The notes beneath the pieces were generated by a model. That model was not told the origin of the DNA. It did no database searches and saw only the letters and a program-made list of their open reading frames with translations. Shown here piece after piece: positions 27,534-35,857 of a stretch of DNA of 52,427 bases. The stretch covers positions 1 to 52,427 of the forward strand of contig CANJUR010000030.1 of NCBI GenBank assembly GCA_947477565.1, given 5' to 3'. The stretch is from Deltaproteobacteria bacterium (GTDB taxonomy: Bacteria > Myxococcota_A > Polyangia > Polyangiales > Ga0077539). The stretch's first letter is position 1; each line of letters starts with the position of its first letter. The position numbers and the translations under genes are program-made.

Positions 27534-28996
27534 GGTGCCGCCGGCAACCATACCGTGAACGCCGCCCCGGACAGCTCGCTCCCGGCCTCCCCCTGAGCAA
27601 CGACCACGCGACCGCCGAGCTCTTTCACCAGGCCCGCGACGACCGCGAGCCCGAGCCCTGTCCCCCCAGTGCCGAGGCGCGTCGAAAAGAAGGGGTCAAA
27701 TACCTTACCTTGTATTCCATCGCCCACCCCGGGGCCGCCGTCGCGCACCGTCGCACACACCATCGGGCGTCCGCCCTCATCGATCCGATGGACGTACACC
27801 TCCAGACGCCCTCCCCCCGGCTGCGCCTGCACCCCGTTGAGGCAGAGATTAAACAGTACCTGGAACATCCGGTCGTGAGGCGCCTCCACGGTCAGCTCCT
27901 CGCCCGCCGCGACGACCAGCGTGGCGCGTACGTTCGCCCGTCGGCACTCCTGCCCGAGAAACCCGATGACCTCCCGCGCCACCGCGCCGAGGTCGCTCCG
28001 GTCGGCCCCTCCGCGCGGGGACGGCCGCGCCAGGGAGAGAAACTGCGACATCACCTTGATGATCCGCTCGCACTGCGTGGCGATGCTCTGCAAGCTGGCC
28101 CGCAGGTCGTCCGGAACATCCTCCCGCTCCGCCGCCACCCTCGCCCGCCCGAGGATCACGTTGAGCGGCGACCCGATCTCGTGCCCGAGCGTCGCCGCGA
28201 CCTGCCCCGCCACCGCGAGCATCTGCGCGTGGTGCAGTTCAGCCTCGAGCGTGGCGCGCGCGATCTCCTCGTCCGACAGCCGCTCGCGAGCTCCCTTCAG
28301 CGAGCGGGTGAGCGCGTTGAAGGCATCGCCCAACCGACGCATCTCATCGCCCCCGGTGGAGACCACCGTCTCCAGATCGCCCGCCGCCACGCGGGTCACC
28401 CCATCGATCAACTGCTCCACCGGTTCGGTCATTGCACGCGCGAGCCGCGCCGCGAGCAGCGCCATCACCAACGTCAACACACCGGAGACCGCCGCCAACT
28501 GGCTGACCCACGCCCGCAGTGCGTCGCGCACGTACTGCAGGTCGCGAATGACCACGACCGCTCCCACCAGCGTCGCCTGCGAGGGGCGGACAAGCTCGAC
28601 GCGCATGAGCGCCTCGCGGCCTCCGAAGGCGAGCATCTCGCGCCGGTCGAGGCGCGCCCGGAAGGCGTCGCGCACGATGCGATCGAGCGACGCGCGGTGT
28701 GAGCGAGCGACGCGCGAACCGCCGACCCAACGGCCGTCGGAATCGTAGATGCCGATGCCGAGCACGCGGGTGTCGTGGGTGAGGCGCTCGGCGAGCGCGT
28801 GAAGTTCATCGATCTCGACGTCCGCGGGCAGCGTGGTGACGGCCTCGCCGAGCAGCGTCGCAGTCTCGCGGACCTCCGTCTCGGCTTCGGCGAGCAGCTC
28901 TTGCCGGTGGAAGCTCGCTCCCAGGACGCCGTAGACGCCGAGGCACACCACCAACGGAGCAGTGAACATCAACCAGTAGCGATCGACGAGACGCAT
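27530..28996 (-). CDS. Sensor histidine kinase, partner of the downstream EBP
   Basis: The 488-residue protein has an N-terminal helix (residues ~9-28), a ~130-residue periplasmic sensor, a second helix (~165-187), a HAMP linker, a HisKA helix with His272 in GHEIGSPLN, and an HATPase domain with N box (LFNLCLNGVQA), G1 box (DGGPGVGDGIQGKVFDPFFSTR) and G2 box (GTGLGLAVVAGL). It autophosphorylates and passes phosphate to the response regulator, whose start overlaps its stop. The signal is unknown. The extracellular domain has no recognisable ligand-binding motif. Confidence 0.93.
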   Translation of the reverse strand: MRLVDRYWLMFTAPLVVCLGVYGVLGASFHRQELLAEAETEVRETATLLGEAVTTLPADVEIDELHALAERLTHDTRVLGIGIYDSDGRWVGGSRVARSHRASLDRIVRDAFRARLDRREMLAFGGREALMRVELVRPSQATLVGAVVVIRDLQYVRDALRAWVSQLAAVSGVLTLVMALLAARLARAMTEPVEQLIDGVTRVAAGDLETVVSTGGDEMRRLGDAFNALTRSLKGARERLSDEEIARATLEAELHHAQMLAVAGQVAATLGHEIGSPLNVILGRARVAAEREDVPDDLRASLQSIATQCERIIKVMSQFLSLARPSPRGGADRSDLGAVAREVIGFLGQECRRANVRATLVVAAGEELTVEAPHDRMFQVLFNLCLNGVQAQPGGGRLEVYVHRIDEGGRPMVCATVRDGGPGVGDGIQGKVFDPFFSTRLGTGGTGLGLAVVAGLVKELGGRVVVAQGEAGSELSGAAFTVWLPAAP

Positions 28997-29285
28997 AAGG
29001 AGATCGAGGTCTTAGCAGGGTTCCGGGAAACGATCGTAACTCCGCGAAAACACAGCGCCGGAAACCGTCGCGAGTCCGCGGGTCGAGGAAACACTCTGCC
29101 GCTGGGAGATCGCGGGATCGCAGTCGGAGGCTCCGTCGCATGAGGAAACCATCGCCATGGCTCCAGTCATTGGCGCGGGAGGGGTTCCTGGTTCCCGGTC
29201 GGGGCCAGTCGCGCGAAACGTGACGGTATTTCCAGCATGTTTTCCAGCGTTCTGACGATAGAAGGGCCTTTTCCCGGATCCCTGC

Positions 29286-29435
29286 TTAGAACTTGTTGCT
29301 GTTCGCCCAGATGTTGGTCCGTTTGAGCATGCAGTCGAAGTCCTCGTGGACCTTCGCCGTGCTCTTGAGCGGGCAGTTGTCGTCTACGGGGATGTTCATG
29401 GCGCCCACCGTCGCCGTCGCTTCGGCAGCCGTCAC
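29286..29435 (-). CDS. Possible small gene or 3' gene fragment, unknown
   Basis: A short open frame on the minus strand ends with TAA at 29288-29286. From the ATG at 29399 it reads MNIPVDDNCPLKSTAKVHED and ends NIWANSNKF, 37 residues; a GTG at 29435 would add 12. Nearly every third codon base is G or C, as in the real genes here, which argues it is or was coding. It lies 87 bases past the end of the beta-helix gene. I recognise no family; it may be the tail of a decayed gene. Confidence 0.35.
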   Translation of the reverse strand: MTAAEATATVGAMNIPVDDNCPLKSTAKVHEDFDCMLKRTNIWANSNKF

Positions 29436-29522
29436 CTTCGCCGTGCCCTCGCCGTTCCTGCTGCGCGACCCGTCCGTCGCGGGGCGTCGGTTGAACCCCG
29501 CCGCGAACCACCGCGAAACTCA

Positions 29523-30992
29523 CTACGAGCGACGTGACTTCGCCCAGAGACGCCACGCCGCCATGCCCAACGCCACGACCAACGCACCCACCACCCACCA
29601 CCCCGGCGCGCGGGATTTTCCCGATGCCCGATCTGCCGCCGAAGTGGGAGTGCCCGTCGTCACCGGGACCACCCCTGTCGCCCCGGCATCCTCTTCGATC
29701 GATGCGATCGCACCCAATGGCACCGACGGAGCAACGGGCGTCGCGCCAGCGGTCAGATCCACCCCTTCGCACGTCTGTGCACACGGCCCGACTCCGCGGT
29801 CATCGGTCGCCACGCCGCAGCGGTCGTCCGCCGATCCCCAGCGCCCGAACGGGCCGGCCACGGTCAAGTCGCCCCGGGCATTACCGCACATGGTATTCGA
29901 CCGGAGCGCCGCGGTGACGCACCGCCCGCCACGCCCGTATCCCTGGCGCCCCGCCGCGCGGCATGCCCCGGAGAAGGTCACCACGTCCGCAGGCGACCCG
30001 ACCGTGCGATCGATGACCAACTCGCGGTCGCCCCCGCGCCGCTTCCACACCTCTCCGCTCGCCGGGCACACGTAATTCGGAACGCAGCCCGGCACCCCCA
30101 GCGCGTCGATCACCTCCGCCCCACAGTGCCGGATGTACGCGTCGAATCGTGCCTGCTCGACGCCGCCGTCCGCCCCACCCGCGCGGGCCCGGATCACCGC
30201 ACCGTGCGCCCGCTCTTCCGGTAGCCAGCTCTCGTGCACGGTGCATCCGCCGCAGCCCGATGAGTACAGCAGCAACGTCCCAGGGGTGGTGCCCGTCGGG
30301 GCCGACGCGCACGAGCACTCGTCCCAGGGCCCCCCCCGTGCTCCGGTGCCCTGCGCGCGCACCTCGCCAAGCAGCACTCCCAGCTCATTGCCGGTCACGG
30401 TGTTGCCCATCAACACGGGCATCGCATCACAGGCCGCCACCCCGACGACGCCGCCTTCTACCCGCGACCGCACGAGCACCACCCCAGCGCTCGCGAGCGG
30501 CATCGGGCGCGCGCACTGCCCGGCATCGTCGGCCCCCATGGATACGCCCACACGATTGCGCGTCAGCATCGCGCGCACGACGCGAACATTCTGCGACCCC
30601 TCGATACGCACCCCGACCCGCGCATCGCGGACGACAACATTGAGAAGGGTCACCGTGTGCCCGCCCGCCACGCGAAATCCGACACCTCCTTCCTGTGCCT
30701 GAACGTTGCGAATCACCACGTTATCCGAGGCGATCTCGACACCGACGGCCGCGCCTCGCACGACGTGCCGATGCCCGTCGAAGGTCGCCCCGCTCCCGGC
30801 AATGCGCACGCAAACGGCCGCCTGCGATCCATCGATGTCACCGCGCAACTCGGCGAAGGCGTTGGCCCGCGCGAGCGCTGCCGTGCACGTCGCGCAGGAG
30901 TCGCAAGCACCCCCAGCGGGCTGCGCCCAGGCCACCGTGGGCAACGCCACCGCCACGGCCAACACCCATCCCGACCACCAGGGCGCCGTCAC
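29523..30992 (-). CDS. Secreted right-handed beta-helix protein with C-terminal membrane anchor
   Basis: The 489-residue protein starts at GTG 30992, which overlaps the purD stop (GTGA), so it is read from the purD message. A signal peptide (to AWAQ) is followed by a Cys pair/triple (CDSCATC) and a run of parallel beta-helix coils, with strand patterns such as VVRGAAVGVEIASDNVVIRNV, VGFRVAGGHTVTLLNVVV and VGVRIEGSQNVRVVRAML. The C-terminus has a single hydrophobic helix and a basic tail (GWWVVGALVVALGMAAWRLWAKSRRS), like a MYXO-CTERM-style sorting anchor but lacking its cysteine. Beta-helix proteins of this type often bind or cleave polysaccharides; no catalytic residues are evident. Confidence 0.85.
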   Translation of the reverse strand: MTAPWWSGWVLAVAVALPTVAWAQPAGGACDSCATCTAALARANAFAELRGDIDGSQAAVCVRIAGSGATFDGHRHVVRGAAVGVEIASDNVVIRNVQAQEGGVGFRVAGGHTVTLLNVVVRDARVGVRIEGSQNVRVVRAMLTRNRVGVSMGADDAGQCARPMPLASAGVVLVRSRVEGGVVGVAACDAMPVLMGNTVTGNELGVLLGEVRAQGTGARGGPWDECSCASAPTGTTPGTLLLYSSGCGGCTVHESWLPEERAHGAVIRARAGGADGGVEQARFDAYIRHCGAEVIDALGVPGCVPNYVCPASGEVWKRRGGDRELVIDRTVGSPADVVTFSGACRAAGRQGYGRGGRCVTAALRSNTMCGNARGDLTVAGPFGRWGSADDRCGVATDDRGVGPCAQTCEGVDLTAGATPVAPSVPLGAIASIEEDAGATGVVPVTTGTPTSAADRASGKSRAPGWWVVGALVVALGMAAWRLWAKSRRS

Positions 30993-32263
30993 GGCAGCAC
31001 CACGGTTCCGACGTCGCTGCGGTACTGCGCGCCGGGCCAATCGATCGTATCGGCGACGGCGTACGCCCGCTCCGCCGCCGCGGCCAGTGAAGCACCTTGC
31101 GCCACCACGTTGAGCACCCGCCCGCCCGCCGTCCGCAGCACTCCGTCGGCGTCTCGCCGCGTCCCTGCGTGAAAGATCCACGTCCCTTCTTTAAGGGAAC
31201 CGCCGAGGCCGTTGATCACTCCACCGGTCGCGGGGTTGTCTGGATAGCCCGGAGTCGCCAGCACCACGCAGACCACCGCACCCGGCTGCCAGCGCGGCAA
31301 TCGAACCATCGGGCGCTCCTCCTCCCGGGCCGCCTCGCGCAGGATCTCGCCGAGGTCGTCATCCAGCATCACCATCAACGCCTGACACTCAGGATCTCCA
31401 AATCGGACGTTGTATTCGAGCAGCATCGGCCCACGCGCGGTGAGCATCAGCCCCGCGTAGAGCACTCCCCGGAAGGGCGTCCCCTCTTCGCGCATGGCGT
31501 CCACGGTCGGCCTGATGATCGTCGCCATCACCTCCTCGATAAGCGCGGGAGACTGCTGCGGGTGCGGAGTGATGGCTCCCATTCCGCCGGTGTTGGGTCC
31601 GACGCTGCCATCGCCGAGGCGCTTGTAGTCCATCGCGGTGGCGAAGAAGGTCGCCGCGCTGCCATCGGACAGTGCGAAGAAGCTCATCTCCGGGCCGACG
31701 AGAAAATCCTCTACGACGACGCTGCGCCCCGCGTCGCCGAAGCGCCCGCGTCGCAGGGCCTCATCGATGGCCGCGATCGCCTCATCGACGCTCGCCGCGA
31801 CGACGACGCCCTTGCCTGCGGCCAGGCCATCGACCTTCACGACCACCGGGGCACCGTGCTCGCGAACGTACGCCGTGGCCTCGTCCGCGTCGGTGAAGCG
31901 CCGGTACGCCGCCGTCGGAATGCCATGCCGCGCGCAGAGGTCCTTCAGAAACCCTTTGGAGCCCTCGAGCCGAGCTGCCGCAGCGCTCGGCCCGAAGACC
32001 GGAATTCGCAGCGCACGCAGCCGATCGGCGAGCCCCGCGACGAGCGGCCCTTCGGGCCCTATCACCACCAGATCGGCCGCCATCGCGACCGCCGTCCCGA
32101 CGAGGCCGTCGATGTCCCCTAGGCCCACCGCAACGCACCGCGCGATCTCCGCGATGCCCGGGTTTCCCGGCGCGACCACGAGTTCATCGACCGAACCAGC
32201 CTTTGCGAGAGCCCACGCCAGCGCGTGCTCCCGACCGCCTCCTCCGACCAGCAGTACCTTCAC
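30989..32263 (-). CDS. purD: Phosphoribosylamine-glycine ligase (GARS)
   Basis: PurD makes glycinamide ribonucleotide from phosphoribosylamine, glycine and ATP in purine synthesis. The 424-residue product fits the family length. The GTG at 32263 starts MKVLLVGGGGREHALAW; the SD-like GAGG lies about 5 bases before it. ATP-grasp features are present: GPxxxxAxLEGSKxFxK (here GPSAAAARLEGSKGFLK), KVDGLAAGKGVVVA, SVGPNTGGMGAITPHP and EYNVRFGDPECQALM. The open frame continues upstream to 33076, but that part has no PurD similarity. The downstream beta-helix gene overlaps it. Confidence 0.96.
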   Translation of the reverse strand: MKVLLVGGGGREHALAWALAKAGSVDELVVAPGNPGIAEIARCVAVGLGDIDGLVGTAVAMAADLVVIGPEGPLVAGLADRLRALRIPVFGPSAAAARLEGSKGFLKDLCARHGIPTAAYRRFTDADEATAYVREHGAPVVVKVDGLAAGKGVVVAASVDEAIAAIDEALRRGRFGDAGRSVVVEDFLVGPEMSFFALSDGSAATFFATAMDYKRLGDGSVGPNTGGMGAITPHPQQSPALIEEVMATIIRPTVDAMREEGTPFRGVLYAGLMLTARGPMLLEYNVRFGDPECQALMVMLDDDLGEILREAAREEERPMVRLPRWQPGAVVCVVLATPGYPDNPATGGVINGLGGSLKEGTWIFHAGTRRDADGVLRTAGGRVLNVVAQGASLAAAAERAYAVADTIDWPGAQYRSDVGTVVLP

Positions 32264-32576
32264 GGCTCCCTCGTTACCACCGTGTCGGCTCCTGACGAAA
32301 ACCCCACCGGTAAACAGCGATCCCTGCCCCGTCGTGGATCGCGCTCCGTTCGCGCGCAGGATGCGGACGATGAAGATGCCGGATCGGACGCCGACGTACT
32401 TGAGCATCGCGTCGTCGCATCCGATCCTCGGCGCTCCGTGGGGTACTGCGGATGCAGCGTGGTGCGGCTCCCCCTCTGCTCCCTCGATCATCCGATCCGC
32501 TCCGAGTGCTACCGCGCCATGTCCCCGTAATCTTGAACGGTCTGCCCCGCTCGCCCGTCCTTGCGACGGCTCTCCG
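32264..32576. promoter_or_regulatory. Divergent intergenic region, purD and membrane protein cluster
   Basis: These 313 bases separate two divergently transcribed units. Both strands are open for most of it, but the translations are basic or Ser/Arg-rich with no family match. It must hold promoters for both sides; I could not pick a convincing -10/-35 pair or a purine operator. Confidence 0.4.
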
Positions 32577-32984
32577 ATGCGCGCCATGATGTCGTCCTTC
32601 GTGCGCCAACGCCCCTCGCTCTTCGCATTGTGGATTCTCGCGCTCCTCGCGCTCGTACTCGCGGAGCCTGCGGCGATCGCGTCACCGCGCGCGAGCATGG
32701 TGGTCGAGTCGATGGCCCAGCAGACCGGCGGGAGCTTCGGCGGATCCCGCTGGGGCAGCGGCTCGTCCTCGTCGAGCGGCAGCTCTTCTTCGAGCAGCGG
32801 GTCGTACTCCTCGGGCGGTGGCGAAAGCTCGGGCCACAGCGGCGGCAGTGACTCTAGCGGCCTCTTCTGGATCGTCATCCAGATCGTGATCTGGTGCTTC
32901 TCGGTCAGCCCGGTGCTCGGCTTGGGAGTGCTCGGCGTCGGGCTCGCATTCCTCTTCTTTGTTTGGGCCTTCAAGGACAGATGA
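32577..32984 (+). CDS. Small exported Ser/Gly-rich membrane protein
   Basis: The start is ATG at 32577 (135 residues) or the ATG at 32586. The product has an N-terminal hydrophobic segment ending in ALASP-like residues, then a low-complexity Ser/Gly stretch (SGSSSSSGSSSSSSGSYSSG) and a C-terminal membrane pair (FWIVIQIVIWCF ... LGVGLAFLFFVW). Similar Ser/Gly plus TM proteins (DUF1517-like or TPM-tail-like) occur before inner-membrane protein clusters; the family is not certain. It is followed seven bases later by another small membrane protein. Confidence 0.7.
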   Translation: MRAMMSSFVRQRPSLFALWILALLALVLAEPAAIASPRASMVVESMAQQTGGSFGGSRWGSGSSSSSGSSSSSSGSYSSGGGESSGHSGGSDSSGLFWIVIQIVIWCFSVSPVLGLGVLGVGLAFLFFVWAFKDR

Positions 32985-32990
32985 CCCCTC

Positions 32991-33404
32991 ATGGTTGACG
33001 CCGTTTCACACGAGTTCAACGCAACCGACGACGCCGTCTTCCTGGCTCTCGCAGGATCCGCCGCCCGAGTGGGCATCGCGGGCTACTGCTTCGGCTTCAC
33101 CCTCGCCGCCACCGGGCTCCTCGGACTATTTCATCCGCCGTTTCACCTCCCTGCGCATGCCGCCCCGGTCATCGCGGGTATCTGCATGCTCGGCGCCATC
33201 CCGCCGGTCCTGGCCGGTCGGCAGCTCCGCGCCGGGGCGCTCTGTCTGCGCGCGGTCGCGACCACCACGGGCGACGACATCACGCATCTCATGGCCGCCG
33301 TCGACGGGCTCCAACGGGCCTTCACGACCCTGGTCGCGATGCTCGCGGTCCATGGGGTCGGCCTCGCGGTCGTGGTGGCATTGATGTTTCCGAGGGGGGC
33401 GTAA
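32991..33404 (+). CDS. Small membrane protein, paralogue A of a tandem pair
   Basis: The 137-residue protein begins MVDAVSHEFNATDDAVFLAL and has two or three hydrophobic helices and a polar segment TTTGDDITHLMAAVDGLQRAF. The next gene's product has the same order: HEFSAAENLRFAALAHR at the start and DTAGADINHAMTAVRALRQSL near the end. The shared features are HEF.A at the N-terminus and D.I.H.M.AV..L.. near the end. It is probably an inner-membrane protein. No family or function is known to me. Confidence 0.8.
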   Translation: MVDAVSHEFNATDDAVFLALAGSAARVGIAGYCFGFTLAATGLLGLFHPPFHLPAHAAPVIAGICMLGAIPPVLAGRQLRAGALCLRAVATTTGDDITHLMAAVDGLQRAFTTLVAMLAVHGVGLAVVVALMFPRGA

Positions 33405-33407
33405 CCG

Positions 33408-33806
33408 ATGCCGACCCATGAGTTCAGCGCTGCCGAAAACCTACGCTTTGCCGCGCTGGCCCATCGCCTCCGGCTAACCTCGGTGCTTCTCGGGGTTCTC
33501 GCGGTGCTGGTCGTGACGCTCGCCGGCGAGGCCCTGCACTCGCTCTGGAGGGCCGGACCCGCTGGGGCGCGATTCGGCATCCTCGGCCTCGCAGGCCTCG
33601 TCCTTGCGATGGTGCTCGGCGTGCTTGCACGCTGGATCTACCGTGCTGCGACATCATTCCGCGCGGTCGTGGACACCGCCGGTGCGGACATCAACCACGC
33701 GATGACGGCGGTGCGTGCACTGCGGCAGTCGCTCCGGGTGCTCGAAGCCGCCGCGGTCGCAAGCCTCGCGCTCACCGTCCTCGCGGTCATCGCACACCTG
33801 CGCTGA
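33408..33806 (+). CDS. Small membrane protein, paralogue B of a tandem pair
   Basis: The 132-residue protein is 3 bases downstream of paralogue A and shares its layout: conserved N-terminal HEF.A motif, two central hydrophobic helices (TSVLLGVLAVLVVTLAG and GILGLAGLVLAMVLGVLA), and the ADINHAMTAVRALRQ signature. The duplication is old, since identity is modest. Both probably form one membrane complex, homo- or hetero-oligomeric. Function unknown. Confidence 0.8.
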   Translation: MPTHEFSAAENLRFAALAHRLRLTSVLLGVLAVLVVTLAGEALHSLWRAGPAGARFGILGLAGLVLAMVLGVLARWIYRAATSFRAVVDTAGADINHAMTAVRALRQSLRVLEAAAVASLALTVLAVIAHLR

Positions 33807-33813
33807 CCGTCGA

Positions 33814-35307
33814 ATGTCCTCGCCCGGGTCCGCGTACACTCGCCCCGTGAGGATCCCCCCTGCCGTATTCGCGCTCCCGTTCTTCCTCGGCTGCGCCCAC
33901 ACCCTCCAGATTCCGCAGCCACCGAGGGGTGGCCCTGGCGCCGTCCTCCCGCCGCTACCTTCCGCGTCCATCCAACTGCCCCTGCGCGCCGACATCCACG
34001 AGACCCTCCGCTCTCTGGAGCAACTCGTCCCCGCGGTCTTCGACACCGATGGCCGCTTTCAGATGATCGGCCCGACACCGGTGGGTGTGCGATATCGGGT
34101 TCAGCGCGCGCCGTTTCGCTTCGAGCCGCGAGCGGGTGCGGTGCACGTCGAGACGACACTCGCCATCACCGCGGAGGCCTGTCTGGGTGCCCCGCTGGGT
34201 CTGCCCATTCCGTTCATGCCTAGTTGCCAGGTGGTCGCTTCGTGCGGCGTCAACGAGGCGCCGCGCCAGGTGATCGTGAGTGCCGACACGACGATTCGCC
34301 TCGACTCTTCGTGGCACATCGTCTCGCAGACCGTGCCCAATACTCCGGTGTTTCGCGACCGCTGCGAACTCACGATGTTTCACGTCGATGTGACGGATTT
34401 CGCTGCCGATTTCGTCGCTCAGCAGGTCGCCGCGGCCACCAGTCGCATGGACGCCACGGTGAACGAACACGGCGACCTCACTGCCCGCGCACAAGAACTC
34501 TGGTCTACCCTCAACACCCCGATGGACCTCGGCGACGGCTTCTGGCTGACGCTCTCTCCGCAGCGCGTCTTCGCGGCCCCGTTCGCGCTTACGACGGAGA
34601 CGGCGAGCACCCGCGTCGGCATCGTTGCGCAGCCCGCAGTCACCTCCGGACCACGTCCGACTCCATCGACTTCAGCGCTGCCGCCGCTCGACCCGGCGCC
34701 GGCGTCCGCAGAGGGCGATCACTTCGCGCTGACCCTGGACGCGCGGGTGACCTTCGCCGAGACCACAGCCCTGGTCGCCCAGGAATTCCGCGGTCGCGTG
34801 ATGGAACTCGAGGGCCGCCACGCCCTTGTCCGCGAGGTGCGGGTGCGGGGCAACGGCGGCGCCCTGATCTTCGAACTCGACATCACCTTCCAGGACGGCG
34901 TCTTCGCAGGCACCCCCGCGACTCTCTACCTCGCCGGACTTCCCGACTACGACACTGCGCGCGAAGCGCTGGTCGTCCGCGATCTCGACTACACTCTGGA
35001 CACTCGAAACACCCTCCTCCAGGCGGGCGACTGGCTGCTCCGGGGATCACTCCGTGAAGGCCTCAGCCGCCGCGCCGTCTTCCCGCTGGGTGACCGCATC
35101 CGCCGGCTCCGCGACAGCGCCCAGCGCGCGCTGACTCGCTCCCTTGGCGGAGGTTCCACGATGCGCGGCGAGCTTACTACCCTGCAACCGGTGGGGGCCT
35201 TCGTCGTCGATGATGGCATCGTCGTACGGGTGCAGACCGCGGGCCGTGCGGAGATCACCCAGGACCTCTCCAACCTCGACCTCGCAGGTCAGCGTTCGAC
35301 GCCCTGA
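33814..35307 (+). CDS. DUF4403-type lipoprotein
   Basis: The 497-residue protein (ATG 33814; a GTG at 33847 is the alternative) has a short basic start, a hydrophobic stretch and FFLGC, a likely lipobox. The body has features of DUF4403 proteins: a repeated P-rich opening with SIQLPLRADIHETLRSLEQLVP, LDSSWHIVSQT, then a second copy-like half with FALTLDARVTFAETTALVAQ and DFDYTLDTRNTLLQ-type sequences. The fold may be a double TULIP/lipid-binding beta-barrel, but that is inference. It follows the small membrane proteins by 7 bases, in the same direction, so a shared envelope role is likely. Confidence 0.7.
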   Translation: MSSPGSAYTRPVRIPPAVFALPFFLGCAHTLQIPQPPRGGPGAVLPPLPSASIQLPLRADIHETLRSLEQLVPAVFDTDGRFQMIGPTPVGVRYRVQRAPFRFEPRAGAVHVETTLAITAEACLGAPLGLPIPFMPSCQVVASCGVNEAPRQVIVSADTTIRLDSSWHIVSQTVPNTPVFRDRCELTMFHVDVTDFAADFVAQQVAAATSRMDATVNEHGDLTARAQELWSTLNTPMDLGDGFWLTLSPQRVFAAPFALTTETASTRVGIVAQPAVTSGPRPTPSTSALPPLDPAPASAEGDHFALTLDARVTFAETTALVAQEFRGRVMELEGRHALVREVRVRGNGGALIFELDITFQDGVFAGTPATLYLAGLPDYDTAREALVVRDLDYTLDTRNTLLQAGDWLLRGSLREGLSRRAVFPLGDRIRRLRDSAQRALTRSLGGGSTMRGELTTLQPVGAFVVDDGIVVRVQTAGRAEITQDLSNLDLAGQRSTP

Positions 35308-35774
35308 CGCGCGGCTCCCCACGCTGCGGCGCACGCGCACGTCAGCGCAACGAACACCGCCCGTGCGGGAGCGACCCTCGGCTCCATGGCGCTCCACACG
35401 ATCACCATGGCCGACCCGATCGCTGCCGGGGCCAACGGCCAGCGCTGCGCCCCCCGTTGCCCTGCATCCTGCATCGCGACCATCATTGCGACCGCGACCC
35501 AGACTTCCCGCCCGTCGGCCATCCAACCGAGTGTGAGCGCCAATGGAATCGCGAGGCGCACCCCCGCGAGGAGGGCGAGCCCGACGGTCTCCGCTCGCTC
35601 CCAACTTACCGGGCGCAACGCGAGCGCAAGCGAGAGAACCCCGAGCGCGAGGCACATCCCCGGGAGCCACGGCCCGCCGAGAACAAACGCCGCTCCAAGC
35701 GGCCGAACCAGCCAGGCAGCGGCGGCGGCGCCGAGCGCGCCCAGTAGGTACCCGATTCGGTCAGCGGTAGTCAC
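35289..35774 (-). CDS. Small multi-pass membrane protein, unknown
   Basis: The 161-residue product (GTG start at 35774) has five or so hydrophobic segments with Ala/Gly/Leu-rich sequence and a C-terminal basic tail. No family was recognised. It overlaps the 3' end of the DUF4403 gene by 19 bases in the converging direction and is divergent from cinA. The residue composition and even hydrophobicity argue for a real membrane protein. Confidence 0.6.
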   Translation of the reverse strand: MTTADRIGYLLGALGAAAAAWLVRPLGAAFVLGGPWLPGMCLALGVLSLALALRPVSWERAETVGLALLAGVRLAIPLALTLGWMADGREVWVAVAMMVAMQDAGQRGAQRWPLAPAAIGSAMVIVWSAMEPRVAPARAVFVALTCACAAAWGAARQGVER

Positions 35775-35857
35775 GGCGCGAACGGTTGATACACCGGATC
35801 GTGCCGCGGTCGCGCCTTGACCGTGTGCGCGGCCGACCCGTAACGTCTCTGCCCAAC

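Noticed and set aside
31638..32576. A long plus-strand frame leading into the Ser/Gly-rich protein
   Set aside because: It is antisense to purD and has the composition of a shadow frame; coding starts at 32577.
32264..33076. A 271-residue N-terminal extension of PurD
   Set aside because: The extension lacks PurD similarity and runs antisense to real small membrane proteins; the GTG at 32263 has an SD-like site and gives the normal length.
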